64,000 bases of DNA from LZORAL124-50-18 sp051208045 (lineage in GTDB: Bacteria; Pseudomonadota; Gammaproteobacteria; Pseudomonadales; Oleiphilaceae), in contig JBPJFY010000007.1 in assembly GCA_051208045.1 (NCBI GenBank), positions 1 to 64,000 of the forward strand, written 5' to 3'. Each line of letters starts with the position of its first letter. Within the stretch, counting starts at the first letter, position 1. A program made the translations under genes and the position numbers. Below are positions 49,323 through 57,712 of the stretch, piece by piece. The notes below the pieces were generated by a model. The model was not told the origin of the DNA. It made no database searches and was given only the letters and a program-made list of their open reading frames with translations.

Positions 49323-50453
49323 TCAATGCCCCCGGATATTCAATGTGGATTCAATGGTCATATCGGTGATGTAGACTGAGCCAATGGTGCGGCCATTGTC
49401 GCCCAGGGTGATTGTGTCGATATCGATATCGCCTTTGATCGCGCCGCCAATCTGAAGACCATCATTGCGGTCTGGTGCTGCGGCCAGATACCACTTCATG
49501 TGCCCGAATCCGAAAGACTCAGTTTTCACATCATCAGCGGTACCCAGCACGCCATCAGCACCTTTGTTCACATTCAAACCAGTGGTGTCGCCCCGTCGGT
49601 TATGGAACCGGAAGCCTTCGATGCCGACACCGACAAAGTCGAACTTCACATCCAGATCGCTGATTTCAAAATAATCACTGATCAGCAATTTGCTGTCGGG
49701 CACACCATTGGTACTGCCATCCCCGTTGTTCTGAATGATGATGTCGAGCGGGCCGGTGAGCACCTCTGCGTTAAAGTTCGACATAAGAATCGTACCACTG
49801 TCGACCTTGGTACCCACCTGATACCCGGAATCATGCAGTCGTACTTCACCAATACGCACACCAAACGGTGCAGAGTTCCGCCAGTCATCCATGGCATCCA
49901 CAAATCGGTTGCTGGGTTGACCCGCTGTGCCACCGGGTAGGGCAACATCGGAATCCGTGGCTCGATCATAGCGTGTCCCATCAAACAGGTTTACGGAGGT
50001 GTTATGGAAAACCAGGTCACCATCGCCATGCACTGCCGCATCATCATTGTTGGCGATGGCGGCCGCCCAGTCGGCATCGGGTGCACTGACTTTGCCGTAG
50101 TAATCGTCCAGTTCCGAGAATCCGTAGGCCAATTTTTCGGTCCCATTCGCAACGTCAATGACCATTTTCCAGTTTTCAAATCGGCCGGTCACACCAGCGA
50201 CACCGGTACGGTCGACGCCGCCCCAGGTGAAGTCTTCGATCGCGAGATAACCCGCGTCATGGTAAGCAATTTCGCTGACGTTGATTTCCACATCCAGCTC
50301 CAGCGTTAAGCCGGCTTGGCCGGTAACGCCTGCGAGGGAGGTGTCATCCAGCATGGTCAATTCGGCCTGAGCAGAGAACGCTGCCATCAGACCGAGTGCC
50401 AGGGCTGACACTGGGCCGGCCCGGTCGTCTCTGTTTGGATTTGAGGTGTTCAT
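49323..50453 (-). CDS. exported DUF6160-like surface protein
   Basis: A 376-residue exported protein. After a polar N-terminus (MNTSNPNRDDRAG) comes a hydrophobic segment VSALALGLMAAFSAQA and then ELTMLDDTSLAGVTGQAGLT with LELDVEINVSEIAYHDAGYL, the hallmark start of DUF6160 / FilA-like surface proteins of Acinetobacter, Marinobacter and relatives. The rest is rich in Asp, Gly and beta strands (KLLISDYFEISDLDVKFDFV) and suggests a filament or outer-membrane-associated repeat fold. I chose ATG 50453 because a ribosome site AGGAAACC precedes it. Its promoter region is nearly a copy of the one at 44196-44245 next to TetR. The family match is from memory and moderate. Confidence 0.75.
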   Translation of the reverse strand: MNTSNPNRDDRAGPVSALALGLMAAFSAQAELTMLDDTSLAGVTGQAGLTLELDVEINVSEIAYHDAGYLAIEDFTWGGVDRTGVAGVTGRFENWKMVIDVANGTEKLAYGFSELDDYYGKVSAPDADWAAAIANNDDAAVHGDGDLVFHNTSVNLFDGTRYDRATDSDVALPGGTAGQPSNRFVDAMDDWRNSAPFGVRIGEVRLHDSGYQVGTKVDSGTILMSNFNAEVLTGPLDIIIQNNGDGSTNGVPDSKLLISDYFEISDLDVKFDFVGVGIEGFRFHNRRGDTTGLNVNKGADGVLGTADDVKTESFGFGHMKWYLAAAPDRNDGLQIGGAIKGDIDIDTITLGDNGRTIGSVYITDMTIESTLNIRGH

Positions 50454-50500
50454 GAGGTTTCCTATCTGTGATGTTGTAGTTATTAAAATGGTTATTGATG

Positions 50501-50548
50501 TCATTTATAGTGACACTAAATAAAAATGGCGTCAATAAGGGTGACATG
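50501..50548 (-). promoter_or_regulatory. promoter and operator region similar to 44196-44245
   Basis: Minus strand: -35 TTGACG (50535-50530) and -10 TATAAA (50509-50504), 20 bases apart. CATTTATAGTGACA, GTCAAT and GTGACAT appear in the same order and near-same spacing as at 44196-44245, and GTGACATGAATA (50541-50552) recurs at the tetR start. It precedes the DUF6160-like gene, whose start is 50453. Confidence 0.7.
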
Positions 50549-50717
50549 AATATGAGACCTGGTTAAATATTTTTTGTGGCAATTTTTTTCATTCGGCTGT
50601 CAACCGAATCGAAACTCGCGCGTTTTATCCAGTGAAGGCCACACAAAGGGGCCGATAAGAGTGTTGCGCAACCACTCCTGACTCAAATAATTCGAACTGA
50701 TTAGAAGGAAAAACACG

Positions 50718-51416
50718 ATGAACAACGGAACCAAACATTTCTTTAAAGTGATGGGGTTGGCGGCAGCAGTGATTATGGCAATGCCCGTAGAGGCACGTTT
50801 TTTTGCCAACAATGCGCGGGTTCAGGCAGACGGTGGTGCGGGTGACAATGCCTTTACCGGCCGGTCCCAGAGAGGGGGAGACCCATTGGCGGTGTTTCAG
50901 CGCATTGATGCGGATCAGGATGGCCTGCTGTCACTGGATGAAGTGTTGAGCACGCGTTTGGCACGCACGGACAAGCGTTTTGAAAAGCTGGATACCGACC
51001 TAGATGGGGTGATTTCTGCGGAAGAGTATCTGGCGAAATCTCAGGACCGCCGCGACAAGTTCGAAGAGTATGGCGAAGAATTGGTGGCTTGCGTGGAAGC
51101 GGCAACCGGTGAAGATTTCCCGTCACCCGATGAAGTACCCACCCCGGAAGAACGTTTTGCGGCCATTGACACCGATGGTGATGGTTTTGTTTCCCTGGAG
51201 GAGTTGACGGCAGAGATCACCGCTCAGGCGACGGAAAATTTCAATGAATCTGACACCGATGGCGATGGTTATCTGTCGGAAGATGAGTTTCTGGTCTCGG
51301 CAGAAGCGCGCCAGGCTCGCCGAGCGGCGGTGAAGACCTGTCTGGATCAGATTCGCGATGAGAGTGCGATTGTGGAAGACCTCGCGACCGAACCTGCCAA
51401 GCAAATTGGGCTGTAA
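50718..51416 (+). CDS. secreted EF-hand calcium-binding protein
   Basis: A 232-residue protein with signal peptide (FFKVMGLAAAVIMAMPVEA). Four canonical EF-hand loops: DADQDGLLSLDE, DTDLDGVISAEE, DTDGDGFVSLEE and DTDGDGYLSEDE, arranged in two pairs separated by a linker with one Cys (ELVACVEAATG). It should bind up to four calcium ions in the periplasm or outside. The role is not known. It starts at ATG 50718 with AGAAGGA upstream. It comes 69 bases before the sigma factor gene in the same direction; co-transcription is possible. Prokaryotic EF-hand proteins often act as calcium sensors or buffers. Confidence 0.92.
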   Translation: MNNGTKHFFKVMGLAAAVIMAMPVEARFFANNARVQADGGAGDNAFTGRSQRGGDPLAVFQRIDADQDGLLSLDEVLSTRLARTDKRFEKLDTDLDGVISAEEYLAKSQDRRDKFEEYGEELVACVEAATGEDFPSPDEVPTPEERFAAIDTDGDGFVSLEELTAEITAQATENFNESDTDGDGYLSEDEFLVSAEARQARRAAVKTCLDQIRDESAIVEDLATEPAKQIGL

Positions 51417-51484
51417 TGGCCTGAGCTGGCCGCCGATGGAGGCAAGGTGGTATTCTTGAGCTACAGTAAAGGAATCATGTCTGA

Positions 51485-52036
51485 ATGGATTTGACGCGCC
51501 CTGTGGCTCAGGACACTCAACCCTTACTGGATCGGTTTTTGGCCGACGTTGAAAAGCGAGCGTTCCGCATTGCCCACCTGGCTGTGCGGAATGAGCAGGA
51601 TGCATTGGATATCGTGCAGGATGCGATGTTCAGTTTGTGTCGAAGTTATGGGCAGCAAGACCCGGAATCCTGGAAGCCACTGTTTTATCGGATTCTGGAA
51701 AACCGGATCATGGATCATCATCGCAAGGAAACCCAGCGGAGAAAGTGGTTTTTCTGGCGCTCGGCCAACGATGATGACGAAACGGAGGAAGACAACCTGC
51801 AGATGGAAGACGTGGGAACCGACCCGGTCAGTCTGCTGGTTCAGGAACAAATGGGGACGGAGATGCTGGCGGTGCTGGAATCTCTGCCGCTCAAACAACA
51901 GCAGTGCTTTTTACTGCGTTGCTGGGAAGGATTGTCAGTGAAAGAAACCGCAGAAGCGATGGGCGTAAACGAGGGGAGTGTAAAAACCCACTACTTCCGC
52001 GCCATGCAAAAACTGCAAACGGTGATCGAGCCATGA
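51485..52036 (+). CDS. ECF-type RNA polymerase sigma factor
   Basis: A 183-residue sigma-70 family protein. Region 2: KRAFRIAHLAVRNEQDALDI then VQDAMFSLCRSYG; region 4: LESLPLKQQQCFLLRCWEGL with SVKETAEAMGVNEGSVKTHY. A variable acidic linker (NDDDETEEDNLQMED) separates them. Region 3 is missing, as in extracytoplasmic-function factors. It overlaps the next gene (a membrane protein, likely its anti-sigma partner) by ATGA. The target genes may be the downstream ones or the EF-hand gene. Confidence 0.92.
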   Translation: MDLTRPVAQDTQPLLDRFLADVEKRAFRIAHLAVRNEQDALDIVQDAMFSLCRSYGQQDPESWKPLFYRILENRIMDHHRKETQRRKWFFWRSANDDDETEEDNLQMEDVGTDPVSLLVQEQMGTEMLAVLESLPLKQQQCFLLRCWEGLSVKETAEAMGVNEGSVKTHYFRAMQKLQTVIEP

Positions 52037-52473
52037 ATGAAAAAACATCACAGCAGGCCTGGCACCACATAGAGACGCGGGCACGCGCGGAATTGGAAGC
52101 GTCTGTGCAGGCACTGCCGGAGTCGACACAACAACGTCTGGCAGAAGCCCGACAACGTGCGTTGGCTGGCGCATCCCGCGCAGAGAACGAGGCGTCGTAT
52201 TGGCGCCCCGCAGGCTTCGGACTGGCGGCGAGCCTGCTGGTGGCTGGATTTTTCTGGTGGCAAGCGTCGAGCCAAAACGAACTGTCGGGACCGCAAGTCG
52301 CTCAACCCTCTGTGGCACACACACCCTTGACGCAAACCTCCGAGGCTTTAACGCCGGAAGAAGGATTATGGGTCGCCATGGAATTGACCACGTTGGGGCC
52401 AGCCTCAGCGGCGGTGGTGGAAGACCTGGAATTTATGGTGTGGCTGAACGAGGAAATGGCCCCGGATGTCTAA
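52033..52473 (+). CDS. membrane protein, probable anti-sigma factor
   Basis: A 146-residue protein with a cytoplasmic helical N-terminus (QQAWHHIETRARAELEASVQ and LPESTQQRLAEARQRALA), one membrane helix (GFGLAASLLVAGFFWWQ, about 65-82) and a periplasmic tail. Its ATG overlaps the stop of the sigma factor, the arrangement usual for anti-sigma genes. No ZAS zinc motif is visible, so the identity rests on topology and position. It overlaps the next gene by 8 bases. Confidence 0.65.
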   Translation: MNEKTSQQAWHHIETRARAELEASVQALPESTQQRLAEARQRALAGASRAENEASYWRPAGFGLAASLLVAGFFWWQASSQNELSGPQVAQPSVAHTPLTQTSEALTPEEGLWVAMELTTLGPASAAVVEDLEFMVWLNEEMAPDV

Positions 52474-52747
52474 CCTGGGCCGGTCGTTGCTGTTCAGCAC
52501 GGGCATACTCACCGGTGTGGTCGGCGCGGAGCCCAGCCCTGTTGGGGATATGGCACTGTTGCTGTATCTCGCCGATATGGTTGAGGTGGAGGGGCAGCTG
52601 ACCGATCCTATGGCATTGGCGGAATGGGAAACGAACACAGCGCAACGGCCACCCAACGAATCCACAGAGGCAAATGTGAACACCGCACACGGCGAAAACA
52701 CCGAATTGGAAATGCCGGCTATGAGAGAAACGAGGAACCATCCATGA
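52466..52747 (+). CDS. small protein of unknown function in the sigma factor operon
   Basis: A 93-residue protein. It starts with a hydrophobic N-terminus (LLFSTGILTGVVGAEPSP), perhaps a signal or anchor, then an acidic and Asn/Thr-rich tail. I recognise no family. It overlaps the upstream gene by 8 bases and its stop overlaps the ATG of the DUF3106 gene (ATGA), so translation is linked along the operon. Confidence 0.6.
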   Translation: MSNLGRSLLFSTGILTGVVGAEPSPVGDMALLLYLADMVEVEGQLTDPMALAEWETNTAQRPPNESTEANVNTAHGENTELEMPAMRETRNHP

Positions 52748-53187
52748 AACAGGTTATGATCTTGATCAGTGTGATCTGCCTGTTGGGCACATCGACAGGG
52801 TATGCTCGAAGTTGGGCAGAACTGACGGACGATGTTAAAACCGTACTGAGCCCCTTCCAAGGGCAGTGGGATAGCTTCTCTGAAGAACAGCAGGCCAGTA
52901 TGGAGTTGGGCGCGAAGCGCTGGGCGGGCATGAGTACGGAGCAACAGGCGGAAGTGAAACAGCGTTTTTCACATTGGAATACGTTGCCCGCAGAGCAGCG
53001 TACGCAATTGCGCGCCCGGCTGGAGCAGTTTCGCCAGATGTCGCCGCAGCAACAGCAGCGCTTGCGTTCTACCTACGAGCGTTTCAAGAACCTGAGCCCG
53101 CAGCAACAACAACAGCTACGGCAAAGGTTCCGGTCGCTGACGCCCCAGCAGAAACAACAGCTACGCAACCGCATGCAACGCAGATAA
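52744..53187 (+). CDS. DUF3106 secreted protein with Q-rich repeats
   Basis: A 147-residue protein with signal peptide KQVMILISVICLLGTSTGYA. The mature part is a DUF3106 domain built from repeats of about 13-20 residues: SEEQQASMELGAKRW, STEQQAEVKQRFSHW, PAEQRTQLRARLEQF, SPQQQQRLRSTYERF and SPQQQQQLRQRFRSL, ending KQQLRNRMQRR. The repeated W and L spacing suggests a helical rod or coiled bundle. Function unknown; the DUF often stands next to ECF sigma factor genes. It is the last gene of this operon. Confidence 0.88.
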   Translation: MKQVMILISVICLLGTSTGYARSWAELTDDVKTVLSPFQGQWDSFSEEQQASMELGAKRWAGMSTEQQAEVKQRFSHWNTLPAEQRTQLRARLEQFRQMSPQQQQRLRSTYERFKNLSPQQQQQLRQRFRSLTPQQKQQLRNRMQRR

Positions 53188-53221
53188 TCCAATTAGGGAA
53201 GAAATAAAGAGAAGAATCCGG

Positions 53222-54211
53222 TCAGAAATTTATCCCCACGCCAACACTCAGCCGTTTGTCATCATCCAATTCTCCACCCGACGAGTCGCCATCAAACGGA
53301 AAACTGGCTGCGCCCTGCACCGAGAAGGCGTCAACCAGCAACATCAAGCCTAGACTGATTTGACCACTGCCTTGGGGGGAGGCAGACTCCTCCAAGCGTA
53401 ATCGTCGTGGCGATTGGTCCCGGCTAAAAGAGGCAGCAACGCTGGCGCCCCGGGTTTCACCGCTTAATGGTTCTGACCAGCTGATGGCGAGACTGGGAAC
53501 CAGAGCGGCATCGGGTGACAGAGCGTAAAGATAGGATGCCGACGCCGCAAGGCCAAGCAAGGTGCCATCGGTGTCATTCGTTGTGCGTTGGCCAGCCTGG
53601 TTTTGCGGGCTGCGAAGGCGGGTCTCCGTAAGTCCTTCATCTTCCTGATACTCGGCGAAAGCACTTATCGCCAGCCAAGCGTTCTCAATCACATACTCCC
53701 GTGAAATTTCTGCAGAAATTGCTGAAAAGTCGGCGTGTTCAATCACGTCTACCGTAGTGAGCCCGGCACGGTGCGCGGTGGCGCGATCTTTTTCCTGCGT
53801 GTATTGAATCAGTGCCCACCAAGGCTGAAATTGATAGCCCATACCCAGTCGCCAGCGTTGGTTTGAAAAGTCTCCTGTGCCGTTGTTGAAGGTCAGGTCA
53901 TCCTCGAATTTGCCAAAATCCAGATTCATGAACACGCCGCTTTGCGCGGTGAGTGAGTACTGCAGGCTGAGCCCGTTGGGTGAGAAGCGCAATTGACGGT
54001 CTGGTGTGTTCAGCGCCTGGTCGTAGGTCTCATAGGTCAGGGTGAATGCATGTCGGAATGCTGGCGTGTCAGAATCTGCAGCGGTGGGTTGAATTGTGTC
54101 TGCGCCGCCTCCATAACAAACGGATGCGACGAACATTCCGGCAACCGCGATCCCACAGGCTCGCTGCCGTGACGGTGATGCTTTGGCGGTGGTTGTGATA
54201 GGCATTGGCAC
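53222..54211 (-). CDS. outer membrane beta-barrel protein
   Basis: A 329-residue protein with an N-terminal signal (CGIAVAGMFVASVCYGGGA). The mature part alternates hydrophobic and polar residues in about 12 amphipathic strands (FTLTYETYDQALNTPDRQLR, RWRLGMGYQFQPWWALIQYT, AAVSLALGLMLLVDAFSVQG-like) and ends in RLSVGVGINF, an aromatic C-terminal residue as in Omp proteins. Substrate or role unknown. Divergent from the NAPE-PLD-like gene at 54315 and convergent with the DUF3106 operon. Confidence 0.8.
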   Translation of the reverse strand: MPMPITTTAKASPSRQRACGIAVAGMFVASVCYGGGADTIQPTAADSDTPAFRHAFTLTYETYDQALNTPDRQLRFSPNGLSLQYSLTAQSGVFMNLDFGKFEDDLTFNNGTGDFSNQRWRLGMGYQFQPWWALIQYTQEKDRATAHRAGLTTVDVIEHADFSAISAEISREYVIENAWLAISAFAEYQEDEGLTETRLRSPQNQAGQRTTNDTDGTLLGLAASASYLYALSPDAALVPSLAISWSEPLSGETRGASVAASFSRDQSPRRLRLEESASPQGSGQISLGLMLLVDAFSVQGAASFPFDGDSSGGELDDDKRLSVGVGINF

Positions 54212-54314
54212 TTTGTTTCACCTGAATAATGTAATAATTTGAGTTTAAGACGTTGGCGTCCCACGGCAACAAGGCAAACATAGCACAAGTACCTAATCAC
54301 AGGCATGAACCACG

Positions 54315-55334
54315 ATGAGTTTTCACGTTACACCGCATGATGAGTACCCCTTCCAACACAATCGCCACCATGGCGAGGGCATTTTTCTCAATCCGAAAGG
54401 CAGTGCCCATCACCGGGATGGTCGGCACTCTGCCGCGATGCTCGGGCTGCTCGCCGAGCTGGCTTTATCCGGCAACCAGCGATTTGAATATCCGCCGGAG
54501 CATGTGTGGCCCCGGCACCGTGCGTTGACGGGCTTGCAGCGGCTGAACGAGGCTCCAGGTCTCACCTGGCTTGGGCAGGCATGTTATTACCTGGGGTCGC
54601 CACGCCATGGCATATTAACTGATCCGTTTCTATCCCACCGGGCGTCACCTCTACCGTTCAGTGGCCCGAAGCGACTGGTGCCTGCTCCGGTACACCCGAC
54701 AGACTTACCCCGGCTGGATGCCATTGTGGTCTCGCATAATCATTATGATCATTTGGATACTGTCACCCTCAAACGACTGGCGAACAAATCCATACCGGTG
54801 ATTACCACGTTGGGCACAGGCGCGGCGATTCGCAAACAGGGTCTCAATAATGTGATTGAGCTGGACTGGTATCAGCAGGTGGAAATTGACGGGAACCGCT
54901 ACACGGCCTTGCCATGCTATCACTTTTCCGGCCGATCACTGCGTGACAGCAATCGTGCGTTATGGGCCAGTTTTGCCATAGAAACGCCCGATGCCAAAGT
55001 CTTTTTTGCCGGGGATACCGGATATGGGGATGTGTTCCGTACCATCGGTCGCACGATGGGGCCATTCGATGTGGCCTTGGTGCCGATAGGCGCTTATGGG
55101 CCACGATTCATTATGGCGAAAGTGCATGCTGATCCGGAGGAAGCGGTGGCCATTGGTGAAGATGTGGGAGCCCGGTTCCTCGCCGCGATGCATTGGGGAA
55201 CGGTACGGTTGACCAATGAGCCCATGATGGAGCCGAAATCCCGTTTTGAAGCGGCCTTGCGCTCCCCGGCCCAAGGTAAAGTGTTTGGTATTGGTGAAAC
55301 CTGTACTTATCAAGAGGTTGGTTTGATGGAATAA
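54315..55334 (+). CDS. NAPE-PLD-like metallo-beta-lactamase fold hydrolase, cytosolic
   Basis: A 339-residue enzyme without signal peptide. It shares the domain of the protein at 46319: LTWLGQACYYLGSPRHGILT, IVVSHNHYDHLDTVTLKRLA (zinc ligands), LPCYHFSGRSLRDSNRALWA, FFAGDTGYGDVFRTIG and FLAAMHWGTVRLTNEP. The N-terminus (HHGEGIFLNP) is like the human NAPE-PLD and YokD/RomA-related entries. The substrate is unknown, possibly an N-acyl phospholipid or other phosphodiester. It is a paralogue of 46319 with perhaps one third identity. It lies 69 bases upstream of an ABC exporter in the same direction. Confidence 0.88.
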   Translation: MSFHVTPHDEYPFQHNRHHGEGIFLNPKGSAHHRDGRHSAAMLGLLAELALSGNQRFEYPPEHVWPRHRALTGLQRLNEAPGLTWLGQACYYLGSPRHGILTDPFLSHRASPLPFSGPKRLVPAPVHPTDLPRLDAIVVSHNHYDHLDTVTLKRLANKSIPVITTLGTGAAIRKQGLNNVIELDWYQQVEIDGNRYTALPCYHFSGRSLRDSNRALWASFAIETPDAKVFFAGDTGYGDVFRTIGRTMGPFDVALVPIGAYGPRFIMAKVHADPEEAVAIGEDVGARFLAAMHWGTVRLTNEPMMEPKSRFEAALRSPAQGKVFGIGETCTYQEVGLME

Positions 55335-55402
55335 AGATGGTCGGAATATACCAAGTTTTGTTACCCTAGCGACAGATAAAAAAGACCCATACTGGAGACC
55401 CT

Positions 55403-56335
55403 GTGCAACCCATCATATCCGTTCAGAATCTCTCAAAAATTTATGAAGGCGGCTTTCAAGCCCTGAAAAACGTCAATCTGGACATTGAAAAAGGCGAAAT
55501 TTTTGCGCTGCTTGGTCCCAACGGGGCTGGAAAGACAACGTTAATCAGCATTATCTGTGGCATCGTGAATCCGGGCGAGGGAACTGTTCTGGCGGATGGC
55601 GCGAATGTGGTATCCGGGTTTCGCCATACGCGTTCCGTGATTGGGCTGGTACCTCAGGAGTTGTCTACCGATTCCTTTGAGAGTGTCTGGAACACCGTAT
55701 CGTTCAGTCGTGGCCTCTTCGGGAAGCCGCGCAATGATGCCTATATTGAGAAAATTCTCAAAGACCTGTCGCTCTGGGAAAAGCGTCACTCGCGCATCAT
55801 GGCGTTGTCTGGTGGCATGAAGCGCCGGGTGCTCATTGCCAAAGCGCTGTCCCACGAGCCTTCCATTCTGTTCCTGGATGAACCCACCGCGGGCGTTGAT
55901 GTGGAGTTGCGTCGTGACATGTGGAACATGGTTCGGGAACTTCGGAATCGAGGCGTGACCATTATTCTCACCACGCATTACATCGAAGAAGCCGAGGAAA
56001 TGGCGGATCGCATCGGGGTGATCAACAAGGGCGAAATCATCCTGGTGGAAGACAAGCATGTATTAATGAAAAAGCTCGGCAAGAAGCAGCTGACGGTTCA
56101 TTTGATGCATTCGCTGGATGAAATTCCTGGGTCACTCAGCAGCTATCCATTAACACTCTCCGAGGATGGAAACATGCTGACCTTTTCCTTTGAGCAATCG
56201 GAAACCATGGGTATTGCCGATGTGCTGAAAGCCTTGAATGAAGCAGGCATCGAAATTCGCGATCTTCACTCTCAGGAAAGCTCCCTGGAAGAGATTTTCG
56301 TTGGCCTTGTGCACGCCAGAAATCACGGGAGCTGA
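55403..56335 (+). CDS. ABC-2 exporter ATP-binding protein
   Basis: A 310-residue ATPase of the ABC-2/DrrA-type exporter. Walker A GPNGAGKTTLIS (about 40), Q-loop LVPQELSTDSF, signature LSGGMKRRVLIAK, Walker B ILFLDEPTAGVD and the switch His in TTHYIEEAEEMADRIG are all present. It starts at GTG 55403 with GGAGA upstream. The last 70 residues are the variable C-terminal domain. It is followed one base on by its permease. The substrate is not evident; related systems export drugs, lipids or polysaccharides. Confidence 0.93.
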   Translation: MQPIISVQNLSKIYEGGFQALKNVNLDIEKGEIFALLGPNGAGKTTLISIICGIVNPGEGTVLADGANVVSGFRHTRSVIGLVPQELSTDSFESVWNTVSFSRGLFGKPRNDAYIEKILKDLSLWEKRHSRIMALSGGMKRRVLIAKALSHEPSILFLDEPTAGVDVELRRDMWNMVRELRNRGVTIILTTHYIEEAEEMADRIGVINKGEIILVEDKHVLMKKLGKKQLTVHLMHSLDEIPGSLSSYPLTLSEDGNMLTFSFEQSETMGIADVLKALNEAGIEIRDLHSQESSLEEIFVGLVHARNHGS

Positions 56336-56336
56336 A

Positions 56337-57098
56337 ATGAATATACATGCGATTGCCGCGATCTATAAATTTGAACTGTCGCGTACACTGCGCACGCTGA
56401 TGCAGAGTGTGGGCTCCCCGGTGTTATCCACTTCTCTATACTTTATTGTCTTTGGGTCTGCCATCGGCTCGCGCATGCAGTCCATCGATGGTGTGCCTTA
56501 CGGATCATTTATCATTCCGGGGCTGGTAATGTTTACTCTGTTGACCCAGAGTATTTCCAATGCCTCATTTGGCATCTATCTCCCCCGGTTTTCTGGCACC
56601 ATCTATGAAGTGTTGTCTGCCCCCATTTCGTTTCTGGAAATCCTGCTGGGATATGTGGGTGCTGCCGCCAGCAAGTCGGTGATTGTGGGGATACTGATTC
56701 TGATCACGGCCCGGGCATTCGTGGATTACGAAATTCAGCATCCGATCTGGATGTTTTCGTTTCTCATCATCACCTCCATTACCTTCAGTCTGTTTGGCTT
56801 TATCATCGGTGTCTGGGCGGATGGTTTTGAAAAACTTCAGCTGATTCCGCTGATGGTGGTTACCCCGCTGGCTTTTCTGGGGGGGACGTTTTATTCCATT
56901 AACATGTTGCCCGAGTTCTGGCAGACTGTGACCCTGTTTAATCCGGTTGTGTATCTGATCAGTGGCTTCCGCTGGAGTTTTTATGGCGTGGCGGATGTGC
57001 ACGTGGGAGTGAGCCTGGGGATGACCTGTTTCTTCATGCTCTGCTGTATCACCGCAATCTGGTGGATATTCAAGACGGGCTATCGAATGAAATCCTGA
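56337..57098 (+). CDS. ABC-2 exporter permease
   Basis: A 253-residue membrane protein with six hydrophobic segments (VLSTSLYFIVFGSAIG, FIIPGLVMFTLLTQSIS, SKSVIVGILILITAR, FSFLIITSITFSLFGFIIGV, LIPLMVVTPLAFLGGTFYSI, MTCFFMLCCITAIWWIF). The short loop before the third one matches the ABC-2 type family (RFSGTIYEVLSAPISF). ATG 56337 follows the ATPase stop by one base. It forms a homodimer or half-transporter with the ATPase. A small gene of unknown role follows 21 bases on. Confidence 0.92.
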   Translation: MNIHAIAAIYKFELSRTLRTLMQSVGSPVLSTSLYFIVFGSAIGSRMQSIDGVPYGSFIIPGLVMFTLLTQSISNASFGIYLPRFSGTIYEVLSAPISFLEILLGYVGAAASKSVIVGILILITARAFVDYEIQHPIWMFSFLIITSITFSLFGFIIGVWADGFEKLQLIPLMVVTPLAFLGGTFYSINMLPEFWQTVTLFNPVVYLISGFRWSFYGVADVHVGVSLGMTCFFMLCCITAIWWIFKTGYRMKS

Positions 57099-57119
57099 TC
57101 TTTTTACGAGGGACTGACC

Positions 57120-57614
57120 ATGTCTGCGCTGAACCAAAACGAACTGGACCTGACTTCTTTTCGCGCGTTGGCATTGCGCTTTGCCACGTTGGAGGCGGTG
57201 GACGAAGGCCGGGCAAGAGGTGAGTACCGGGCGCAGTTTGTCGGCCCATGGTGGTTTCGCAACACGGCCTGGATCGGTGTTGCCATCGCCGGGCTGAGTG
57301 GCTGGCGAGGCAAGCGCATTCTCGGTAAGGGGCGTGCCGTGAATCTGGTTAAACCCTGTTGCCGCAAAGAAAGTGAAGGGCTGCAGGAATCGGTTCCCAT
57401 GCTGGCAGATATGCTGGTCAGCCGGCTCGACAGCAAACCCTCCTTAACGTTCAGCTACCCGAAGTCTTCGCCTCTCCTGTTACAGCGCTTTATTGATGAG
57501 TTAAGACAGCTGGACGAACAGACGATACTTGCCATGACCATCGTGGATCTGCCCATTATTCGACGTTGGCCGTTTCCTTTCCTGCTCCACCGGGTTACCT
57601 CGGTCGACGCATAA
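57120..57614 (+). CDS. protein of unknown function downstream of the ABC exporter
   Basis: A 164-residue protein. No signal peptide is visible; there is one weakly hydrophobic stretch (TAWIGVAIAGLSGWRGKRIL) and a mixed rest with GPWWFRNTAWIG and RRWPFPFLLHRVTSVDA. I do not recognise a family. It starts at ATG 57120 with GAGGG upstream, 21 bases after the permease, and could be the third gene of the exporter unit. Confidence 0.7.
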   Translation: MSALNQNELDLTSFRALALRFATLEAVDEGRARGEYRAQFVGPWWFRNTAWIGVAIAGLSGWRGKRILGKGRAVNLVKPCCRKESEGLQESVPMLADMLVSRLDSKPSLTFSYPKSSPLLLQRFIDELRQLDEQTILAMTIVDLPIIRRWPFPFLLHRVTSVDA

Positions 57615-57712
57615 CGCTACTGGAAAAAAGACCCGATCCCACTTATTCTGAGAGAGTAGGGATGTGCTGTGAGTACAACCCTGTCTTCTGAATTCTGGAC
57701 GAGGGCTATCTT

